From Cristatella mucedo (lineage: Eukaryota; Bryozoa; Phylactolaemata; Cristatellidae), in NCBI GenBank assembly GCA_009760855.2, contig WPIO01000026.1, positions 870,001 to 934,000 of the forward strand: 64,000 nt of DNA, given 5' to 3'. The notes beneath the pieces are model-generated. The model did no database searches, was not told where the DNA came from, and saw only the letters and a program-made list of their open reading frames with translations. This document shows positions 11,671 through 23,616 of the stretch, piece by piece (the first letter of the stretch is position 1; each line of letters opens with the position of its first letter). The position numbers and the translations under genes were made by a program.

Positions 11671-12098
11671 GCGGAATCCAACAGTCTAGAAATACCTCGT
11701 ACAAACCTTAAATCCTTTGGAGACCGTGCATTTAGCTCGTATGCTCCCACAGCCTGGAACTCCCTCCCGACCTGCATCAGAACATCCCCTGACCTGACCA
11801 CATTTAAAAGAAACTTAAAAACATACCTATTTAGGACAGCATTTAGTGGGTCCTTGTGATTCGTCCTCGATGTGCTTATGCGTGCTGACACTGTTCATGC
11901 TGCCACTAACCACATTTGCATGCTGACCCAGTGCATGTAACCCCTAACCATGTTATTCATTTTGTTTGTTTTTCAAGCATGATTTTACTTACTATTCTAT
12001 TGCGTATCACTTTGCAGCAAATGTAAAGCGCCTAGAAAGAGATTAAGTTCTCTGAGGGCGCTTTATCAAGTGCAATATTATTATTATTATTATTATTA
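11671..12098 (+). mobile_element. LINE A 3' fragment
   Basis: Strongly similar to 5,360-5,777, starting at GGAATCCAACAGTCTAGAAATACC. It preserves the ACATACCTATTTAGG that the longest copy has lost and ends in GAGGGCGCTTTATCAAGTG plus (TTA)8. It is a useful reference for the repairs noted in the longest copy. Confidence 0.9.
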
Positions 12099-12985
12099 TG
12101 AGGGTGTTACGCAGGAGAGTTGTATTTAGCGTACGCACAGCCTAAGTGGTTTCGGTAACCAACAGACTTCATCTCACGCAACAAAGAGAAAATGGGAAGC
12201 ATAGCAGAGTCAGGAGAGCAGTTAAGGGGTAGTGAGTAGCATGGAAGTAGCAGCTCAGGGCCTCTGAAAAGGATGAACCATAGTCGGCAGCAGGAGAGTA
12301 GTTGTCGTTGCGTAAGAATTGTGGAAGCGAGTTCCACAGTCTAGGACCTGCAGAGCTTAAGCTTCTGTCACCAACGGTCTATAAGCAGAGGAATGGAACA
12401 GCTAATTTATTGTCCATGCTGGACCTGAGGGGCGAAGAGGCTGAAACTGGTGCAGCAGTTCACCTAGGTATGGAGGAACCAAGCCGTGGCGGGCCTTGTG
12501 GGTCAGCTTAAGAACTTTGCTCTGTATCCGTTGATCAACCGGCAGCTATCCTAGCTCTTTTAGCAATGGAGACACGTGGTCAAACCTCTGGGACTTAAAA
12601 CTAGCCTTGCAGCCATATCCTTAGCCAGCTGCAGCGGCCTAGTTGCTTTCTTTGGTAGCTCAGCCAAAAGGGAATTACAATAATCAAGTCGATGCAGAAC
12701 TAAGGAGCTAGTTAAATTTTTTGCAAGCCACTGTGGAAGACAGCTCCTAATTTTAGCTAAGGATCGGACATGATGGCAAGCTGTAGAAGCAGTCTTCTGA
12801 AGGAAGTTTTTAAAATTTAGGTAGCTGTCGAAAACGGTACCTAAATTTCGAGCGAGTGGTGATGGTCACACGACAACATCCTCTATTAGAAGAGCAAAGC
12901 TTTCTAATCCAGCCACGCGCTTAGGATGTCTTAAGAGCAGCAGTTCGGTTTTTCGTCATTTACTTTTCAAGAAGTTTTCCAACAT

Positions 12986-13534
12986 TCAGGATCTAATGTC
13001 AGCAAGGCAAGCATTCAGTTTATCCGTTTCTGCAGCAGATTCCGACGGTTTGAATGACAAATTTAGCCGAGTATCGGCAGCATACAAGCGATATCCTATT
13101 CCATTGGCCTTAATCACTTTTCCCAGAGATTGAGTATAAATGGAGATCATCAACGGATTGAGAACGGACCCTTGAGGGACTCCACAGGTGACCCGTCTCG
13201 TGGGTGAGACCTGAACCCCACACGACACGGATTGAACTCGATCAGACAAGTACGATTTGAACCGCGCCAGTGCCCCTTCTGCCGGACAGATCGTTGTTCT
13301 TAATCAGTCAAGCAGAACATCGCGATAAATGGTATCAAAGGCAGCTGGTAGATCTAGTAGAGCTAGGGCAGTGATATTCCCGTCATTGTTGCCACATAAA
13401 GTGTAATTGTTAACACGGAGAAGAGCAGTTTCAGTGGAGTGTTGATTTTTGAACCCCGATTGAAATGTTTCTGACATTTCTTTCTCCGCATTTTTCAATA
13501 TGTGTAACCAGCTGCTTAGAAACAATATTTTCAA
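12986..13534 (-). pseudogene. LINE B reverse transcriptase remnant
   Basis: Two frames, 13,304-13,534 and 12,986-13,249, together cover the palm. QSGFKNQHSTETALLRV and LLDLPAAFDTIYRDVLLD carry the first catalytic Asp, and CGVPQGSVLNPL is the PQG block. The catalytic box reads YAADT where active enzymes have YADDT, so one metal-binding Asp is lost. A frameshift or small deletion separates the two parts. Confidence 0.85.
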
Positions 13535-14371
13535 GAATCTTTGACAAGAAAGGAAGAAGGGATACTGGGCAATAGTTTGCCAGGACCTTTGTGTCTAATC
13601 CAGGCTTTTTAAGTATTGGTCAAACAATTGCAGATTTGAAGGACTCGGATGCAACCCCTTTTTCTACAGAAGCATTACAAATCTCGGTTATGTCAGGGCT
13701 AAGTTGGTCTACCAGTGAAGACCTCAGAGATGATGGTATAGGGTCTTCAGGAGACGAGCTCTTTTTACTAGACGTTATTAAGGTAGCAACATTGCATGCA
13801 TAAACCTCGGAAATCCCTTAAAGGAAAGTCACAGGTTGTGATTTCACAATTGTTTTACTCGGAGGGGGCTTTATGAAGGCACGGATGTGCACAATTATTT
13901 CAGTAAAGAAGGCTGCAAACTTTCCGGCTGAGCCGTTAATATCTGGGGAGTCACACCTCTCAGCATTGGCCAGTAAATGGTTTACTGTCTTTTAAATATG
14001 TTTTGGGTCTGACTGGCAGGACTTTAGTTTTAGACTGTGAAAAGAAGCCCTGAAATTTTTAAGCCAACGGGTGTAAACTCGAAAGAAGTCTTTGAAATTG
14101 ACTAGATCTGCATCAGACTCCGATTTCTTAAAACGACGTTCAAGTCTGCACTTAACACTGCACATCTTGGGAAGTGTTGTTGTAAATTGAAAGGAATCTC
14201 CACGACTCTGTACACGGATAGAATGAACGGGAGCATGCTTGTCAAGAGCACTCCTGAGTGTCATGTTCATTGCATCAGTGAGGGTTTCAAGGCTGTTTGT
14301 CGAGTCTGGGTGCAGATCAAGAAGACCTGCATCACAAACAGATTTCAATAATGTGTCAATGTCAATGCTTT

Positions 14372-14818
14372 TTAAGTTACGTCGCTGTCAAGTTCGACGT
14401 TACCCTGTACATACAAGGAAGCAGGAACAGTAAACGAGATCGAACAATGATCCGAGAGGGTCAGCGGGCACACCACAAGGTCAGTGGGGAAGACATCTTT
14501 AGCGATCACGCGATCTAGAATATGGCCACCGACGTGGGTGGTATGATTAACGCGTTGGACCATACACAAATTCTCCAAACTGTCGAAAAATGAGCGAACC
14601 TGGCTGCTAATAGGGTTATCAATGTGAATATTGAAGCATCCAGCAATCAATAACGGCCTGTCACACACAAATATTTTAGCGAGGAAATCTGAAAACTCCT
14701 CCATTAACAAGTTTAGACAGCCAGAAGGAGGTCGGTATATCACAACGGTGAGAGACATTGTCTTTGATGAGGATCTGATTGCAGCTGAGTCAAAGGTGGC
14801 CCATGCGAAAAGCTGCAC
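14372..14818 (-). pseudogene. LINE B apurinic-type endonuclease remnant
   Basis: The endonuclease nicks target DNA for target-primed reverse transcription. VVIYRPPSG, LLIAGCFNIHID and LSDHCSISF are recognisable blocks. The second normally reads GDFN; here the Asp is Cys. The SDH block near the C-terminus, with the catalytic His, is kept. Confidence 0.85.
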
Positions 14819-15244
14819 ATCTTAAGCCAAATGACTCACGAGCAACAAATGCAACCCCGCCACCAATCTTGTCAGAACGCATAGACTGGTAGAATGAGAA
14901 CCCCGTTGGGGTGGTCTAAAATATACAGGTACTGGAACAAGGCGTCATCCAAGTTTCGGTAAGCAAAAATGCAACTAGATTCTCCTGGACCACCTGATCG
15001 CGGATGAGTAACCTCTTGGTTTTTAGCGAGCAGACATTTAGTAGGCGTAATTTAAGAGGCTGTCCAATAACTGCACGATGCCGATGAAGTGGCTTGTATT
15101 GCAGTCGGCGCGTAGCTGGCCCGGCAGACGAGGGCCCTTCGAATTTGCATTGGAATTTAGTAACCGCCGCCGGTCGACGTTTCACAACATGCTGAGAGAC
15201 AGCAGGCGAGGTACTAACGCAACGAGTACTATTCAACGCTTTAA

Positions 15245-15600
15245 ACTAACGGGTCGTGGGTTTGATATCCGAGCTGTTAATAAGGCGAACGCAGGATACA
15301 GGAAGATTCCCACTGACCCGCCGAAGAAGGCCCGCCGGAAAGTATCGACTAATGGCGACATCGCAACTTAATGCTAAGCAGGTCCTGTTTTGTGTAGCCT
15401 ATCCGAGAATAGCTCAGAAATAGTCACTGCGAAGGTTACAGCAGAATACCCGAAGGTATCGCGGAGAAATCAGGTAGAGATCCACACCACACTAAGAGTC
15501 GCCCGAGGCCGCTCTCTAGCGCGGGGAGGAATATTAGATTTCGACAAAAAAGGAAGAAAAGAGAGAAAGACAGAGGGAGGTGGGTGAAAACTAGAGAAAT
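15245..15600. other. Probable LINE B 5' region or flank
   Basis: No intact gene. The minus strand upstream of the endonuclease may be the LINE B 5' region, but I cannot place the boundary. Confidence 0.35.
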
Positions 15601-15935
15601 TAAAATTAAATAAGTAGACGGGAGGAGAGCGAGGGAGAGAGAGAGACTTTGTACTACTGGGGGCGCTGCGAAGAGAAAGGGTGGGAGGAAGAGAGAGAAA
15701 GAGAGAGGGAGAACGAGGAGGAGGAAGAGAAGCGAGGGCAAATAAATGAAAGAGGTAGAAAAAAGCACGAAAGGTGAAGAAAGTAGGGAGTAAAAGGGCC
15801 GGAGAGAGAAAGAAGGAGATACGGATGGGAAGAGTAAAGACATTAGGAACGTTAAGAGAGCGAAGAAATTAGAGTCATTTAGGAGAGAATGGCCGGAGAG
15901 AGAGAGAGAGAGAGAGCAGGGAGAGAAAGACGGAC

Positions 15936-16006
<71 letters not shown>

Positions 16007-16010
16007 AGCC
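15601..16010 (+). repeat. GA-rich low-complexity tract ending in (GA)n
   Basis: Purine-rich sequence grades into a pure (GA)n run at about 15,940-16,004. It creates a false Ser/Leu-rich frame on the minus strand (within 15,436-16,416). Confidence 0.95.
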
Positions 16011-16416
16011 GTAGCCACGGAAAAGTTCTTGTTAGGTTTGTTGCGAGTGTAGGGTTGTAGCGCTTTTTGCTAAACTGAAAAATAAATTCATGAACACTCG
16101 TACTAAACATTCCTCGGCAATGTTGATCTGGCGAGCGAACTCTCCGCGAATGCCTTTTCCGAACCCGCTTAACATTCTCCTTGTGTTTGCGCCCTTGAAC
16201 AATCGGCGTACACCGTCGCGTCCGAAGCCGGGCCGAGCTAATCGCTTTGCCAGTGGACAGTAATGTTGACCCTAGCCGCAAGTTTTCTTTTAGCGGGCGT
16301 GTTTTTTTCGTGTTTTTATATGCTTTCAGTGCCAGGTCTCTTAGAGATGCTTTGTAAAAAATCCCTAACGTGCTTGAAAATTTAAGTCTCAGCATGGACC
16401 GCTGAATGCACTTCAT
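16011..16416 (-). other. Open frame of unknown origin, 137 codons before the repeat
   Basis: The minus strand is open from 16,416 into the CT tract. The non-repeat part is strongly basic (for example RKHKENVKRVRKRHSRRV). It could be a 5' LINE coding remnant or chance. I recognise no family. Confidence 0.25.
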
Positions 16417-16528
16417 TTCTGCCTTATTATCGGAAGCCCAATTCTTTAGCCTCGCGTGTCAATTAAATGCAAACCTAAACAGGATAATTCATTTATAAAG
16501 GATCTTAAGATAACTTAAATTCCAATTC

Positions 16529-16627
16529 AGGCGCTTCACGTTTGACACGGGGCTCGAGCCCACCACCTCGGCCAGACCTTGGTCGGGGCGAGCATCTTAA
16601 CCCCTGAGCCACACCGGCGCGAACGCT
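16529..16627 (-). mobile_element. SINE A (minus orientation)
   Basis: The reverse complement gives a tRNA-like head with GTGGCTCAGGGGTTAAGATGCTCGCC (A box) and GTGGGCTCGAGCCCC (B box), then the start of the tail (GAAGCGCC). It is truncated after the tail start. Confidence 0.8.
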
Positions 16628-17567
16628 GGAAGCAGCCAGCAGCTTCATCCTCTTTTTCCTGGCGGCAAACGAAAGCAAGACTGGGACGCTAGGATAGCGA
16701 GTAGATGATTTACGTAACCCCTGATGCCGGCAAGTCCGGCCATTGTTCCAGTCGGACAGATCTGATGGCCAAACAATGCCTGTTTGACGGGTACTTCCCA
16801 GTTTGGTTCTACCTGGCCAGCAAAGGCGCAGCTAGCTTGAGTAGTCGACATCGCGCAGATATCGCGGGAGGGGGCCCCCCCCCCCGCCGCCGCCGCCTCC
16901 ATAGCAGGACACTAACTCGATATAGACGTCGCTGCTTCGTCCAGAATCGGTGCGGGTCGTCGAGATCCATTCGGAGAGCGTCGCTTGGCGACGGTTTCCT
17001 TTACTGTTCTCGCGCCTGGCGTCGAGCTTATATTTCGCAGCCGTCAAGCTAGTGCCGACTCGAGCTGCACAAGATTTTGATTAGAGCGCCGCGCTAGAGA
17101 GAAACGCCGCGCTCGGCATAACGGAGCTCGAAGCCTTCGCCGAGACTTTGCCCCCTTGCAAGTAAAGGGTCAGCTGATTGATTGAGCAGCCTCGCAGTTA
17201 TATAGCGACAGAAGACCATCGACATATGCGTCGTGTACTTCGGCGCTGCACGACTCCTTGAGCGCACGACCTCCGTCGCCGAGTGCGAGCGCTTCATCCC
17301 CTGAGTTTAGATCCGGGGGGGGGGGCCTCTCGCCATCCCCGCACGCGCGTTTCCTTTGCGAACCTCGAGCTTTTGCCTCTGTCTCGCGGGTCGATTCGAT
17401 GTGTGAGGGGAGGGCGATCGTGAATGAACGTTATCTCCATTCGAGCTTCCGCTAGTACGACCGCTGACTATAAATGTCTGCCGCCATCCGAGCGCCTCCT
17501 GGCGGAGGCTCGAATGCGCAGCGACGACGACGACGACGACGCTTCTCTTCGCCTCGTTCTCTCTCAG

Positions 17568-17704
17568 GTCAGATCTCGCTGGACGTGGGCACCTCGAGCA
17601 GTTCGCGCTTGCCGCCTGACGACGCCGGACAGTGCGACTACGCTTACGACGCCGTTGAGGGACAACCGCTGCGATTCGTCGCAACCGCTCGGGCGGAGCT
17701 CGAG
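17568..17704 (+). CDS. Ig-like gene, exon 1 of those visible
   Basis: Exon of an immunoglobulin-superfamily protein, probably extracellular. A pyrimidine-rich acceptor (CGTTCTCTCTCAG) precedes it and GAG|GTGAGG is the donor. It enters in phase 1 and leaves in phase 0. The residues VEGQPLRFVATA resemble the A'/B strands of an Ig fold, and DDAGQCDYAY resembles the end of a preceding module. It joins in frame to 18,841. At 137 nt it is the same length and phase type as the exon at 22,275. The upstream exon with the signal peptide was not found. The similarity is at fold level only, so the protein name is unknown. Confidence 0.5.
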
Positions 17705-18840
<1,136 letters not shown>

Positions 18841-19054
18841 CTCGACTTCACGCTCCTGGTAGCTCGGAGTGACAGTTTCGTCCCACTGTCCCCGTGCCCG
18901 GTTGAGCACTGTTCCGACTCAAGCAGCTGCACCATCGTCTGCAACGCCTCCGAAGCGACGACGTCACAAGACGCAGGCGTGTACCGGCTGACGGCCTCAC
19001 CGTATGACCTGCGCGTCGGGAATACGGAGAAAATCGTCTGCGTTCGGGTTGAAG
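18841..19054 (+). CDS. Ig-like gene, second visible exon
   Basis: The acceptor is AATTCTGCAG and the donor GAAG|GTACAC. It enters in phase 0, matching 17,704, and leaves in phase 1. SSCTIVCNASEATTSQDAGVYRLTA contains the Ig hallmark D-x-G-x-Y (DAGVY) that precedes strand F; the usual Cys two residues later is replaced (RL). A second module seems to begin at DLRVGNTEKIVCVRVEG. NAS is a possible N-glycosylation site. Several Cys (SPCPVEHC, SSCTIVC) suggest extra disulphides. Confidence 0.55.
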
Positions 19055-19266
19055 GTACACTAGCCGCCAATGCGAGCAACGTCGTTCATCAATGGAAGCT
19101 GCCGGGGCGCCCCTGGTCGAACTGTGGTGTCGCGTCACTATCGCAGCTAACTGTTTCCTAGAGCTTTCGCTGCCAGCGTCAGAGACCTCGGCTCGACGAA
19201 CCGTCCTGACTAGCCAATAGGCGCCGTGCTCAGAATGCCACTATTGGCGATTTCTCGGCATTTCAG

Positions 19267-19422
19267 CCGAAGCTGGCCTTCAGTTCACGGCATCGCCGAA
19301 GGCTGCTGTGACAGTTCGACAGAGCGACAACTTCACCCTCAACTACTCGGCAAGCGGCTATCCGAGACCTATATTGTACTCGCTTTACTGCGACGGAGGC
19401 TTCGCCTCGACGAGCCCCGCAG
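19267..19422 (+). CDS. Ig-like gene, third visible exon
   Basis: 156 nt, phase 1 at both ends, agreeing with the exon before it. The acceptor is TCTCGGCATTTCAG and the donor CGCAG|GTGCGT. Moving the donor to the next GT would bring in a TAG. Residues VTVRQSDNFTLNYSASGYPR read like Ig strands A' and B and the B-C loop (G-x-P-x-P). LYSLYCDGG sits where the core Trp and the 'DG' turn usually lie. NFT and NYS are N-glycosylation sites. Confidence 0.55.
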
Positions 19423-19613
19423 GTGCGTAGCAGGTGCGTGTTTCGGCGAGGGCAATGCTCCCGAACCTGCAGTCCCGTGCCTCATCTGATAAGCGAGCAG
19501 CGGCAGATTGCTATTGGCTTAGCACGAAACTCGCGGGCATTCGTAGACACGAGTCGACGACTCATTCTAAGCATGCCACCATCCACGAGCCGGCTTCGAG
19601 GCTTGGCTGCCAG

Positions 19614-19657
19614 GGCACACGCACAATGAAACGCTGACGATACAGCAGCAGCCGAGA
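19614..19657 (+). CDS. Ig-like gene, possible fourth exon
   Basis: After the acceptor GGCTGCCAG the frame, phase 1 as required, reads HTHNETLTIQQQPR and meets a donor AGA|GTGAGC in phase 0. N-x-T-L-T-I is the classic Ig strand E. If unspliced, the frame continues VSECGVRL, which resembles the D-x-G-x-Y position, so the donor is uncertain. Confidence 0.4.
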
Positions 19658-19894
19658 GTGAGCGAGTGCGGGGTGCGATTGCACCGCACTCGGCTGGCTG
19701 ATCAGCTACTGCTAAACTTGAAGCCGACAGCTCGTCGGCTGGACGCCTTGAGGTCATGGTCGGGTCATGGAGTGAGCCATTCAGGTGGCGACTGACTGTA
19801 TTCCGCTGGGTCGCGCGTCAGGTAACTAGTGATTAGTCGCACGCTAGTGCTGCCAACGCCTGAAGCTGCTCGGAGCTCAAGCCTTTCGAAAAAG

Positions 19895-20088
19895 ACACAG
19901 CATACGTCATCTTGACTGGCTCCCAGTCAATCAACGCATCGACTTCAAGGTTTTGTCATTCACTTTCAAGTTCCTTCATTCTTTGGCTCCAGCCTACCTA
20001 TCAGATCTGCTCCCCACCAGGCTAAGCATCGTACCAAGCACTTTTCGGAATCCAATTGTTTACCCATACCTCGTACAAGCCTCAAATC
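19895..20088 (+). mobile_element. LINE A fragment, left part, split by a SINE
   Basis: CTTGACTGGCTCCCAGTCAATCAACGC through CTCGTACAAGCCTCAAATC corresponds to LINE A coding sequence. The element resumes at 20,252. Confidence 0.85.
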
Positions 20089-20246
20089 GAGCTGGTTTGG
20101 TCTAGCGGTTAAGGTGCTCGCCCCGACCGAGGTCTGACCAAGGTCGTGGGCTCGAGCCCCGAGGCATATGTGAAGCGCCTGAATAGAGATTAAGTTCTCT
20201 TGGAGCGCTATATAAATTAATTATATATATTATATATATGTTATAT
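20089..20246 (+). mobile_element. SINE A inserted in LINE A
   Basis: The cleanest SINE A copy. A box region: GGTTTGGTCTAGCGGTTAAG. B box: GGTCGTGGGCTCGAGCCCC. The LINE-like tail is GTGAAGCGCCTGAATAGAG, then TAAGTTCTCTTGGAGCGC and TATATAAAT, with an AT-rich end. AAATC occurs at both junctions (20,084-20,088 and 20,247-20,251) and is the likely target-site duplication. Confidence 0.88.
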
Positions 20247-20251
20247 AAATC

Positions 20252-20640
20252 CCCTGGAGATTGTGCCTTTAGTTCGTACGCTTCCAACGCCTGAAGCTCA
20301 CTCCCGACTGACGTCACGACATCTCCTGGCTTGACCACATTTAAAAAGAAACTAAAGACGCATCTATTTATCACAGCATTTAGTGGGTCCATGTGATTCG
20401 TCCTTTACGTGTGTATGCGTGCTGACACTGTGCATGCTGCCACTTACCATACTTGCATGCTGACCCTATGCATGTCACCCATAACCATGCGTTTCTTATT
20501 GTTTATTCAGCATGCTACCATTAACCATTCGATCGTGTTTCCTTTGCAGCAAATGTAAAGTGCCTAGAAAGAGTTCGAGGTTCGAGTTCTCTGAGGGTGC
20601 TATATCCGGTGTGTTATTATTATCATTATTCTTAAGCGAT
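20252..20640 (+). mobile_element. LINE A fragment, right part
   Basis: It continues the copy at 19,895-20,088 (CTGGAGATTGTGCCTTTAGTTCG) and ends in TGTAAAGTGCCTAGAAAGAG and (TTA)n. Confidence 0.88.
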
Positions 20641-20697
20641 GCAAAACTCACAGCTGTATGAACGACAGCCGGTTGAGCTAGGCCTCAAAGCATGCAT

Positions 20698-20698
20698 A

Positions 20699-20770
<72 letters not shown>
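20698..20770 (+). repeat. (TA)n-(GA)n microsatellite
   Basis: About 26 TA units followed directly by about 10 GA units. Confidence 0.97.
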
Positions 20771-22274
20771 TCGCAGGAGCAGCCCTTGCGCTCGAAGCTT
20801 TGTAAGCGAGAGCAGAAGAGAGTACGATATCAACCAGTACTGCCCACGCCGCGAAAGAGCTTTTTAAGATATGTGGATCCAAAGTCCGAAGCTCCAAGTT
20901 CAAGCTCTGTTCAGTGGCACAGCAACCAAGAGTATTGATCACGGACGATCCCCTTATGTATGATCTAAGCTACAGATTATGGAACATCTGGGTCGTGATT
21001 ATCATATTCCAGGGACTATTCCTAAAAACTCTTGCAAATGTCTCACTGTAAGTTGATTATCGTATCGGCGTATTATTAATAGCGAAGACCTTTCTTATGA
21101 TAATCTGATTCCTTTGCAGTTTACTGGAATGGCATAATGACTAATCCGAAGGTGCTATTCCGACTGCTAGCGTGCACAAGAAGAACTTAGTGCTACGCCA
21201 AACTACAAGCGATAATTATATATATCTATGAAAAGTCAAAACCCACCCACCATTTTAGCATGGCCTACGAACACCTTTACCGGCATGCTTTTACCTGGAT
21301 GCGGCAGAGCACATGAGTGAATGACTCAAAAAGATCGAGCACTTTAGTAAAAATTTGATCCGCTTTATGACGAATTCTCTGCAATTTGGTAAGAAGTTGT
21401 GACTAACTTAGCTTTCACTCCCACGGAAGAGTCGTTAGGTGATGAGTTTCTTGCTACTCAGATCTGTCAGCACCTTTATCAATGGAATTAAAAAGCAGCC
21501 GATTTGCTATCCGTGATCGTTGAAGGCGGCAGAAAATTTGGAACCGATTAAAGAGGGTATTTCGGTAGTCGTCCAGTCCCCGACGAGCTTGCCACAGACC
21601 ATCCAACTGTTGCATCCGGCATCCAAAGTGCTTCAAAACCAGTCAGGGAAAGATTTGGGGCTTTGGAACCCTCCACCAAGGTGGCCACTCGTGATGACAG
21701 AATACACCGCATCATCAGACACCAAAGATGGTGACATTTTTTTGCCCGCATCCAATGCTTGAGTTTAAGCAATAGCTGTTCATGCATACAGGCGATTTGC
21801 TCATACCCACGAGTTCACCCACTTACTCGTGCTCGTTCTGGCCAAGGTGGAAGCTCACTACCGATCATTGCGATTAAGCCCAAGCTTAACATCTCTGTCG
21901 TAAAATATTTGCCCAGGACATGCGAAGAAGTTGCTTCTGAATTAGGGAGTTCCACCCTTTTTTACTCTGTGTTCACGATAGTCGTTAGTGGCAGTTGCTG
22001 CCGTTGGCTGCATTGATAGCTGTTGTTTGACCAAAGTCAGCTGTATTGGGTAGCCTCGACACACCAGGTTGTCTGTGGGTGTAGGTCTGCCGAAACTTCT
22101 ATCGCAGAGCTGTGCGCATGTTGGTACGAGTACAGTGCGTATGCTGGTATGAGTACAGTGCGCATGTTGGTACGAATGCCGTAGGTAGCATGCACTAGTG
22201 CAGGAGCCTACTCGCCACTGCCTGGCATATTGCGTGGCAATACTAAGCTCTAACCCCAAGGCCTTTCGCTGCAG
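20771..22274. other. Unassigned stretch, possibly intron of the Ig-like gene
   Basis: No supported exon. A 23-bp unit (GCGCATGTTGGTACGAGTACAG) is repeated three times with changes at 22,114-22,182. Opposed open frames at 21,520-21,787 are mutual shadows and unrecognised. Confidence 0.35.
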
Positions 22275-22411
22275 GTGAATTCCTCGTCTCTGGCTTGGTC
22301 GCCGCTAAGACTATTTGCCAAGCTAATGTTACCAATGGAGTCTCGTTTACCCTCTCGACGCCTACAACGATTACGAGGACGATGCGGGATGCAGCCCCGA
22401 CTCGTCGTCCG
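22275..22411 (+). CDS. Possible later exon of the Ig-like gene
   Basis: The acceptor is GCCTTTCGCTGCAG and the donor CCG|GTAGGT. 137 nt, phase 1 in and phase 0 out, exactly the size and phases of the exon at 17,568. The frame reads GEFLVSGLVAAKTIC, then ANVTNGVSFTLSTP, which fits Ig strands A'-B with NVT glycosylation. Another frame (QWSLVYPLDAYNDY) is also open over half the exon, so the reading frame is not certain. Confidence 0.4.
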
Positions 22412-22990
22412 GTAGGTGGCAGCACTGCACGCGCCTGAGAAGACCGACGACAGATCGCTGCTATTGCAGATCGCTTGCAACTAACTGTAACTAACTAACT
22501 AACTTGCAACTAACTGTAGTGAGCGATTTTTTTTGGCATCCTGCCAAGTCCAAAGAGCTAAGAGCACCTGAGTTTGCTTGGCTGACACTTGGAATTCCCC
22601 GGCTTAGTGCTGCTCTTTGAAGTTTCGTCACGGGGAGAACCGAGAGTTAGTCGGCAGTGCAATTCGCACCCACTTATCTGTTATCTTTGGCACAGCCTTC
22701 TGTTCCTGCTAGGTGTAATCATATCAACTCACGTGTCTTTAATTGTTCAGCTAGATCATGAATGGGCCGACTCATCGTAGGGAAGTTTAGCGCAGCTGCT
22801 GGATGCAGCTCGCTTATCGCCGAGCAGCCCACTTGCCACTAGATCTGGGCCACGTGATACATCTTGCTTAGAATTAGTTTGTCCTCTCTCGATAAGTACT
22901 AAGTGCGAGTAGAAACGAGAAGAAAAAGTAACAAAGAAAGCGAGATGTAGAGATTACGATATCAATACAGAAATAAATAAACAGAAGGGT
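22412..22990. other. Unassigned stretch
   Basis: Tandem TAACTAAC and TTGCAACTAACTGTA units lie at 22,476-22,519. No further Ig exon was recognised. Confidence 0.4.
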
Positions 22991-22995
22991 AGGTA

Positions 22996-22997
<2 letters not shown>

Positions 22998-23065
<68 letters not shown>

Positions 23066-23099
23066 TAGACACAGAGACAGAGAGAGACAGTCAGACAGG

Positions 23100-23168
<69 letters not shown>

Positions 23169-23246
23169 GGAGAGAGAGGGAGAGCGAGAAAGACATGTAG
23201 ACAAAGAGACAGAGAGAGGCAGACAGACAGAGACACACAGGGGAGA

Positions 23247-23281
<35 letters not shown>
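22998..23281 (+). repeat. GA/CAGA microsatellite
   Basis: Two (GA)n blocks with CAGACAGA interruptions. It generates false Ser/Leu frames on the minus strand. Confidence 0.97.
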
Positions 23282-23283
<2 letters not shown>

Positions 23284-23435
23284 TGAAGGCAAAGCCCTGC
23301 TTGGACTTCTGCAACTTTCTTCCAGCCAACTAAAAGTCTGTGAGAGGAGTCCTGCGTCATATTTTGACTAGGGCACCAGGGGCCATCCAGCCGGCCAAGC
23401 CGTAAGTTGATGCTTCTTTAAATATCAGTCTAGTT

Positions 23436-23616
23436 CAGTGGTTCTCAAACTTCCTAATGCCACGACCATTTAATACAGTTCCTCATGTTACCCCCAACCA
23501 TAAAATTATCGTGTGCGAAATGTGGAAATGTGTGTTTTCCAGTGGTCTTAGTCGACCCCTATGAAAGGGTCGTTCGACCCCCCAAGGGGTCGCGACCCAT
23601 AGGTTGAGAACCACTG
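23436..23616. mobile_element. SPIN-type non-autonomous hAT DNA transposon
   Basis: A 181-bp element with terminal inverted repeats CAGTGGTTCTCAA...TTGAGAACCACTG (13 bp perfect). It is flanked by an 8-bp target duplication, GTCTAGTT (23,428-23,435) and GACTAGTT (23,617-23,624), with one mismatch and a central TA. Internal blocks ACTTCCTAATGCC, TTTAATACAGTTCCTCATG, ACCCCCAACCATAAAATTAT, AAAGGGTCGTTCGACCCCC and AAGGGGTCGCGACCC are those of the SPIN (SPACE INVADERS) family known from several tetrapods and a few invertebrates. The middle is deleted relative to longer SPIN copies and there is no transposase. The only copy I found in the window. Confidence 0.88.

Larger units (their letters stand above)
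12130..15240 (-). mobile_element. LINE B, almost full-length but degenerate
   Basis: A second CR1/L2-type family. Reading the minus strand from 15,240 downwards there is an endonuclease start (LLNVCSLKTKRLLIRDQVV), endonuclease core (14,372-14,818), linker (13,992-14,348), reverse transcriptase (13,534-12,986) and C-terminal part (VLHRLDYCNSLLAELPKK near 12,690). The frame is broken at least four times. Catalytic positions are mutated in both enzymes. Its 3' end faces the tail of a plus-strand LINE A fragment. Confidence 0.85.

Noticed and set aside
15436-16416. 326-codon minus-strand frame
   Set aside because: More than half is CT repeat. Only the basic N-terminal part is kept, as an unassigned open frame.
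16645-17052. Frames on both strands around a C11/GCC-rich patch
   Set aside because: No recognisable protein. Open mainly because of GC-rich repeats.
20089-20165. A functional tRNA gene
   Set aside because: A and B boxes are present but the sequence continues into a LINE-like tail and occurs in several copies, so it is a SINE head.
21520-21787. Opposed 80-codon frames
   Set aside because: Shadows of one another. Composition is unremarkable and no domain is recognised.
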